A stretch of DNA of 40,712 nt, taken from positions 1 to 40,712 of the IMG/VR virus record IMGVR_UViG_3300019142_000011. One strand, given 5' to 3'. Position numbers and translations under genes: made by a program. The notes under the pieces were generated by a model that searched no databases, was not told the origin of the DNA, and was given only the letters and a program-made list of their open reading frames with translations. This document shows positions 36,578 through 40,712 of the stretch, piece by piece. Within the stretch, counting starts at the first letter, position 1. The number at the start of each line of letters is the position of its first letter. The DNA comes from a virus.

Positions 36578-37436
36578 TGAGCAGCTGCACTGGGTCGACG
36601 TCGACGGCGCCGCGCATGACCTGTTGACGTCGGCGACCGACGTCGAGGTCGAGTGGGGCGTGTCGGGCCGGCACATGCCGCCGGTGAAGCTGTTCGAGGA
36701 GGAAGTCCCCGGCCAGCACGGCTCGCGGTTTCGTGAGGCTCGCTTCGGGCCGCGCGACATCGCTCTGCCGATCACCGTGAAGGGATCGACGCCGGCGGAC
36801 CTGCGCGCCAAGGTGCGCGCTTGGGCCACCCGCTTCGACCCAACCCGCGGGGCGGGGACGCTGCGCGCCACCGACACCGAAGGAATGCAGCGCCAGGTCA
36901 CCTGCCGTTACGCGTACGGCATGGAGGGCCAGGAGGTCGCCGAGAACGGCCTGCTGTGGCAGCGCCAGGTCGTTGTGTTCCGCGCCAACGACCCGTTCTG
37001 GTTGGACACGTCGCCGATCAGCGACACGTGGACCGTCGGCGAGCCAGCGACGTTCTTCCCGTTCTTCCCGCTGACGCTGTCCTCCAGCGAGGTGTTCGCC
37101 GACGTCAGCGTGAACAACGACGGCGACGTCGAGACGTGGCCGTCGTGGACGATCGTCGGTCCCGGATCCGGTCTTGTCCTGCGCAACCTGACCACCGGCA
37201 AGGTGCTGTCGCTCACGGCCACGCTCGCCGCTGGTGACACCGTGACGATCGACACGGCTCCGGGTGTGAAGACCGTCGTCGACGCCGCCGGCGCGAACCT
37301 GTACTCGGGGCTGTCGTCGATCTCGTCGTTGTGGTCGCTGGCGCGCGGCGCTAACCGTGTACACGTCGAGCTGACCGGCGCATCGGCTGACTCGTCGGTG
37401 ACGATGCAGTACCAGCGCCGCTGGCTGGTGGTGTGA
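36570..37436 (+). CDS. distal tail protein (Dit-like)
   Basis: A 288-residue protein of the siphovirus distal tail type. The N-terminal half has the tube-like domain with PGQHGSRFREARFGPRDIAL, then WATRFDPTRGAGTLRAT and LWQRQVVVFRANDPFW; the C-terminal half is a beta-sandwich (FADVSVNNDGDVETWPSW). It joins the tail tube to the tip and follows the tape measure gene, as expected. Its ATG is within the end of the tape measure gene. Confidence 0.82.
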   Translation: MPDEQLHWVDVDGAAHDLLTSATDVEVEWGVSGRHMPPVKLFEEEVPGQHGSRFREARFGPRDIALPITVKGSTPADLRAKVRAWATRFDPTRGAGTLRATDTEGMQRQVTCRYAYGMEGQEVAENGLLWQRQVVVFRANDPFWLDTSPISDTWTVGEPATFFPFFPLTLSSSEVFADVSVNNDGDVETWPSWTIVGPGSGLVLRNLTTGKVLSLTATLAAGDTVTIDTAPGVKTVVDAAGANLYSGLSSISSLWSLARGANRVHVELTGASADSSVTMQYQRRWLVV

Positions 37437-37437
37437 C

Positions 37438-38568
37438 GTGGCCGAGTGGCTCGTCGAGGTCCGCGACGCGCACCTCAACCGCGTCGGCGAGATCGACGAC
37501 TACCAGCAGCTGAAGATGATCCCGCGGTTCAACGCCGTCGGGTCGTGGGTGCTCGACGTCGACAACCGCACGTCGGCGGCCGACGCGCTGGCCGCTCAGG
37601 GTGCTGGGATCACCGTGCGCCGCGACGGCGAGCACTTCTTCTCCGGACCAGTCCGCGAACGGGTGCGCACCCGCACCGGTGACACCAGCCGGCTGCAGCT
37701 GTCAGGGCCCGACGACCTGTGCTGGCTCGCCGAACGCCTCGCGCGGCCCGTCACGTCAGGCCCCCCCTACACCACGGCGGCCTACGACGTTCGCACCGGC
37801 GCCGCCGAAACCGTGCTGCTGGCCTACGTCAACTTCAACGCCGGCGCCGCCGCCCGCGCCGACCGGCGGGTCGCCGGCCTGGTGCTACCCGCCGACCAGG
37901 CGCGCGGCGCCACCGTCACCGGCCGCGCGCGCTTCCCGGTCCTGCTGGACCTGTGCGCCTCCATCGCGCTGTCCGGCGGCGGGCTGGGGTTCAGGATCGT
38001 GCAGGTCGGCCAGACGCTGCAGCTGCAGGTCTACGAGCCGCAGGACCGCTCCGACACCGCGATCTTCTCCGAGGAGCTGGGCAACCTGGGCGACTTCTCC
38101 TACGCCGAATCGTGGGACGGGGTCAACCACGCCACCGTCGGCGGGTCCGGCGAAGGCACCGGCCGCGTGTTCGTCGAGGCGTTTAAGTCCGACTCGATCG
38201 CAGCGCGCGGCCTGCGCGAGACGTTCGTCGACAAACGCGAAACGTCCAACACGACCGAACTGGCGCAGGCCGGCGCCGAGGAGCTCGAGCGCGCCTCCGA
38301 CCAGACATCGCTGTCACTGTCGCCCATCGACACCGAGGCGGTCGCGTTTGGCACCCACTGGGGGCTGGGCGACATCGTCACCGTCGTCGCCGACGGCGTG
38401 CCCATCGTCGACGTCGTGCGTGACGTGACCATCACCCTTGCCGCCGGCGCCCCCGAACAGGTCAAGCCGCTGGTCGGCACCCCCGGCGCCACCGACCCCC
38501 GTGTGCCCCGCATGTTCGCCGCGGTCCGCGCCCTCAAGCAGCGCACCTCGCAGCTGGAACGGAGATAA
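37438..38568 (+). CDS. Gp37-like tail tip protein
   Basis: A 376-residue protein that resembles the siphovirus ReqiPepy6 Gp37-like family of actinophage tail-associated proteins: MAEWLVEVRDAHLNRVGEI, NAVGSWVLDVDN, a long middle with RDGEHFFSGPVRERV, then VGGSGEGTGRVFVEA and HWGLGDIVTVV. It probably forms the tail tip hub (a Tal-like role). The GTG lies 1 bp after the previous stop. No peptidase motif was seen. Confidence 0.78.
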   Translation: MAEWLVEVRDAHLNRVGEIDDYQQLKMIPRFNAVGSWVLDVDNRTSAADALAAQGAGITVRRDGEHFFSGPVRERVRTRTGDTSRLQLSGPDDLCWLAERLARPVTSGPPYTTAAYDVRTGAAETVLLAYVNFNAGAAARADRRVAGLVLPADQARGATVTGRARFPVLLDLCASIALSGGGLGFRIVQVGQTLQLQVYEPQDRSDTAIFSEELGNLGDFSYAESWDGVNHATVGGSGEGTGRVFVEAFKSDSIAARGLRETFVDKRETSNTTELAQAGAEELERASDQTSLSLSPIDTEAVAFGTHWGLGDIVTVVADGVPIVDVVRDVTITLAAGAPEQVKPLVGTPGATDPRVPRMFAAVRALKQRTSQLERR

Positions 38569-38573
38569 CCCCG

Positions 38574-39416
38574 ATGGCTCTGACCTACTTCCCGTTTGAC
38601 GCCGGCGCCGGCGCCAACGTCACCGAAGACCGGTGGCGCGACATGGCCCGCCAGTTCGTGCGCACCGGTGTGCTGCGCGCCGAGGGCAACGCGTTCGCCG
38701 TGTCCGCCAACGCCGGCATGTCGGTGGCTGTCGCGACGGGATCCGCGTGGGTGCGCGGGCACCTGGTCAAGTCAGACGCGTCGGAGTCGGTCGCGATCGC
38801 CGCGGCCCACGCCACCCTCGAGCGCCGCGACCGTGTGGTGCTGCGCGCCGACTTCACCGCCAACACGATCGCGATCGTGGTCCTCACCGGCACCCCCGTC
38901 GGCAGCAACTCGACCGCCCCCGGCTTGACGCAGTCGACATCGCGCTGGGAGATCCCGCTGGCCACGGTTCTCGTGCCGGCCGCGGACACCGTCATCGACG
39001 CCAACCAGATCACCGACGAGCGGTGCTGGGCCAACGGGCCGCACGCCTACACCGAAAAGACCGCTTCGCAAACCGGGATCACCAACGCCGCGGTGGACCT
39101 GACCGACATGACGGTGACGTTCAACGTGTCCGAGCCGCGGCGGGTGCGCATCGCGGGTGAAGTGTCGATCTCGTCCAACGTGGCCGATGACGTCATCAGC
39201 GTCATCATCGCGGACTCGGCCAACACGGTGCTGAAGAACTCCGAGGACCACGTCGCTCGGGCCGGCCTGGGCACCACGGTACGCGTCGAACTGCCCTACT
39301 CGTTGTATGGCGTGGGACGCCACACGGTGAAGTTGCGCGCGCAGCGCGTCGGCGGCACCGGAACGCTGAGCACCGGCCCCGCGACCCTCATCGTCGAGGA
39401 CAGAGGCCCCGCCTAA
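38574..39416 (+). CDS. minor tail or receptor-binding region protein
   Basis: A 280-residue protein. It begins LTYFPFDAGAGANVTEDRW, a start I recall in minor tail proteins of Streptomyces and related phages. The rest is beta-rich with AWVRGHLVKSDASESVAI and a C-terminal beta-sandwich (RRVRIAGEVSISSNVADDVI). It is the last structural gene before the terminator and the lysis genes, the usual place of receptor-binding proteins. It could bind cell wall polymers. Confidence 0.72.
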   Translation: MALTYFPFDAGAGANVTEDRWRDMARQFVRTGVLRAEGNAFAVSANAGMSVAVATGSAWVRGHLVKSDASESVAIAAAHATLERRDRVVLRADFTANTIAIVVLTGTPVGSNSTAPGLTQSTSRWEIPLATVLVPAADTVIDANQITDERCWANGPHAYTEKTASQTGITNAAVDLTDMTVTFNVSEPRRVRIAGEVSISSNVADDVISVIIADSANTVLKNSEDHVARAGLGTTVRVELPYSLYGVGRHTVKLRAQRVGGTGTLSTGPATLIVEDRGPA

Positions 39417-39447
39417 ACACCGCCTCACCAACCTCCGCCGCACTTCG

Positions 39448-39474
39448 AGCCCTCCGGATCCGGGAGGGCTTTTT
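39448..39474 (+). terminator. rho-independent terminator after the tail genes
   Basis: An 8-bp stem (AGCCCTCC with GGAGGGCT) and a short loop, followed by TTTTT. It is a textbook plus-strand terminator at the end of the tail operon. The lysis genes just beyond must be transcribed by read-through or from a promoter not seen by eye. Confidence 0.9.
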
Positions 39475-39502
39475 CGTGCCATCACATCAGGAGCCACGCC
39501 GC

Positions 39503-40000
39503 ATGGCGACATCGCAGAACGGTTACCCCGTCCGCACGTCGGAGACGTGCAAGGTCTGGCGCATCCCAGTCGGGTCTGGCGCCAAACGCCACATCGTGCT
39601 CGCCCCTGGCGCCCCCGGGTTCGTGCTCGTGCACCTCGCGACGTGGTTCGACGACGAGATCGAGCCGCTCAACCAGGGCCAGTGGGACGAGTGGGGGTTC
39701 GCGCCTCGCGCGATCCGCGGGTCCACGACGGTGTCCAACCATGCGTCGGGTACCGCGGAGGACCTCAACGCCACGGAGCACCCGATGGGTGTGCGCAACA
39801 CGTTCACGGCGGAGCAGCAGCAGCGGATCCGCCGCAAGCTGCGCCGCTACCGCGGCGTCATCCGGTGGGGCGGCGACTACGTGTCGCGGCCCGACGACAT
39901 GCACTTCGAGATCAACGCGAGCCGGGCGAAGGTCCGCGCCGTCGCTGCTGTGCTGCGGGCCACCCGCCGCGGCCGCCGCATCAGGAAGGCCAACCCGTGA
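39503..40000 (+). CDS. endolysin, M15-type peptidase
   Basis: A 165-residue peptidoglycan peptidase of the VanY/L-Ala-D-Glu peptidase type (M15). The zinc-binding signature SNHASGTAED (SxHxxGxAxD) is at about residues 79-88, and HFEIN holds the third ligand. It would cleave the peptide of the wall at lysis. There is no separate wall-binding domain; the C terminus is short and Arg-rich. The ATG at 39503 has AGGAG upstream and is preferred over a GTG at 39476, which would lie in the terminator tail. It overlaps the holin gene as GTGA. Confidence 0.88.
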   Translation: MATSQNGYPVRTSETCKVWRIPVGSGAKRHIVLAPGAPGFVLVHLATWFDDEIEPLNQGQWDEWGFAPRAIRGSTTVSNHASGTAEDLNATEHPMGVRNTFTAEQQQRIRRKLRRYRGVIRWGGDYVSRPDDMHFEINASRAKVRAVAAVLRATRRGRRIRKANP

Positions 40001-40167
40001 AGCGCTACGCCAAGACCCTCGTCGCCGTCGCCATCGGCGGACTGACGGTGCTCGCTTCGGCGATCACCGACAACGTCGTCACGCCGCAGGAGTGGGTGCA
40101 GATCGCCCTCGCCGCGCTGGGCGCGGTCGGCGTGTACGCAGTCCCCAACCGCGCCGGCAAGAAGTAG
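39997..40167 (+). CDS. holin
   Basis: A 56-residue protein with two membrane segments (LVAVAIGGLTVLASAIT and VQIALAALGAVGVYAVP) joined by NVVTPQEWV, and a Lys-rich end. It resembles the small r1t-type holins of actinophages. It would make pores for the endolysin. The GTG start overlaps the endolysin stop, which fixes the lysis cassette. Confidence 0.85.
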   Translation: MKRYAKTLVAVAIGGLTVLASAITDNVVTPQEWVQIALAALGAVGVYAVPNRAGKK

Positions 40168-40172
40168 CCGGT

Positions 40173-40712
40173 GTGGATCTCGTGCTTGCCGTCGTCGCCG
40201 TCGGGTCGCTCGCGCTCAACGCCGTCATGTTCGTCGTCGCGCGCCGCGACCGCCGTGACAACCGCCGCGTCGACCCCGTCACGAATTACGTCCAGCTAGT
40301 GGATGACCTTACGGAGGAAGCCGAGCGGCTCAAGGGCGAGCAAGCCGAGATGCGCAACGAGATGAAGAAGCTGCGCACCGAGCTGTCCGTGGCCCTGTGG
40401 GCGATCGGCTACGCCCGGTCGCTGGAGCGCGATCACGAGCGCGAACGCGTCGAGTGGCAGGAGGAGCGCGCTTCGTTTCGATCGCGTATCGCGACGCTGC
40501 AGTCCAAACTCGACCGCGTCAACGCGTCGGGCGGTGAACTGAACGTGAACGGCATCCGCCGCACCTTGCGCGTGGCCGGCGAATTCAAGAATACCCAGCA
40601 GATCGAAAACGTGATCGTGCGGTCGGCGCGGGGCACCACCAAGTTCATCAAGGAAATTGCCGAGGTCAAAGACAGTTTCAAGGAAAAGCAGGACTACGCC
40701 CGCCTCGACGGC
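40173..40712 (+). CDS. membrane-anchored coiled-coil protein, partial at window end
   Basis: A 180-codon frame from a GTG 5 bp after the holin stop, still open at the end. It begins with one hydrophobic segment (LVLAVVAVGSLALNAVMFVV, residues 3-22), then a long charged coiled coil (about 45-115: EEAERLKGEQAEMRNEMKKL) and a C-terminal part with VIVRSARGTTKFIKEI. If the ends of the window are joined, it would end after Gly-Arg at position 9, 182 residues. One N-terminal anchor plus a coiled coil beside the holin resembles spanin-like or envelope-disrupting lysis proteins. The function is not established. Confidence 0.7.
   Translation, partial: MDLVLAVVAVGSLALNAVMFVVARRDRRDNRRVDPVTNYVQLVDDLTEEAERLKGEQAEMRNEMKKLRTELSVALWAIGYARSLERDHERERVEWQEERASFRSRIATLQSKLDRVNASGGELNVNGIRRTLRVAGEFKNTQQIENVIVRSARGTTKFIKEIAEVKDSFKEKQDYARLDG

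Noticed and set aside
1-40712. Integrated prophage with host flanks
   Set aside because: No host genes are seen at either end, the attP-like site looks symmetric and the ends appear to close in frame. A circular or permuted phage genome explains the data better, although it is not proven.
1-40712. tRNA genes or CRISPR arrays
   Set aside because: I looked for cloverleaf-like segments in the gaps and for regularly spaced repeats and saw none. A short or degenerate tRNA could be missed by eye.

Overview
The window looks like a complete, or nearly complete, genome of a temperate siphovirus that infects a GC-rich actinobacterium. The phage assignment rests on a full head, tail and lysis cassette (terminase, HK97-type portal, protease and capsid, tail tube, tape measure, distal tail protein, M15 endolysin, holin) with an integrase and an XRE repressor. 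The actinobacterial host is suggested by a WhiB-type Fe-S regulator, an Rpf-like secreted protein, very high GC and heavy use of GTG starts. No bacterial chromosomal genes and no tRNA genes are seen. Two points suggest the DNA is the non-integrated form: an intact 54-bp dyad like an attP lies just upstream of the integrase, and the reading frame that runs off the right end would close after two more codons if joined to position 1. The genus of the host cannot be told from the sequence.

Layout: (1) 1-4.8 kb, lysogeny and accessory genes: a small Cys-rich protein and terminator, a Doc-like toxin with a ribbon-helix-helix antitoxin on the minus strand, the attP-like site, a large serine integrase on the plus strand, then minus-strand genes for a lipoprotein, an ImmA/IrrE-like HExxH protein and a cytosine-C5 methyltransferase whose gene is overprinted by a second long frame. 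(2) 4.8-15.2 kb, a long leftward early operon, read from the XRE repressor at 15.2 kb down to 2.7 kb. Nearly all genes are joined by ATGA, GTGA or TGATG overlaps. It holds a RecT-like recombinase, a DUF6745-like protein with a tetrapeptide repeat tract, a RuvC-like resolvase, an HNH endonuclease, a replication initiator with iteron-like repeats inside its gene, an Rpf-like secreted protein and an amino-methyltransferase. (3) 15.24-15.41 kb, a divergent operator and promoter region. (4) 15.4-19.6 kb, rightward regulatory and small genes: XRE regulator, WhiB, zinc-ribbon proteins, an ECF-like sigma factor and an HNH protein, with two copies of a covarying stem-loop. (5) 19.7-20.1 kb, one gene on the opposite strand next to a likely packaging region. 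(6) 20.2-39.4 kb, late structural genes in normal siphovirus order, with an unusual 670-aa Ala/Thr-rich protein in the head module, an endonuclease VII-like HNH gene in the tail module and a tape measure protein with three C-terminal repeats. (7) 39.45-40.71 kb, terminator and lysis cassette.

How it fits together: the repressor at 15.2 kb and the regulator at 15.4 kb probably form the lysis-lysogeny switch. Leftward transcription would give replication, recombination, DNA modification and possibly host-interaction functions. Rightward transcription would make WhiB and the sigma factor, which sit just before the late genes and are natural candidates to switch these on. All functions are inferred from family resemblance read by eye. 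No database search was run.
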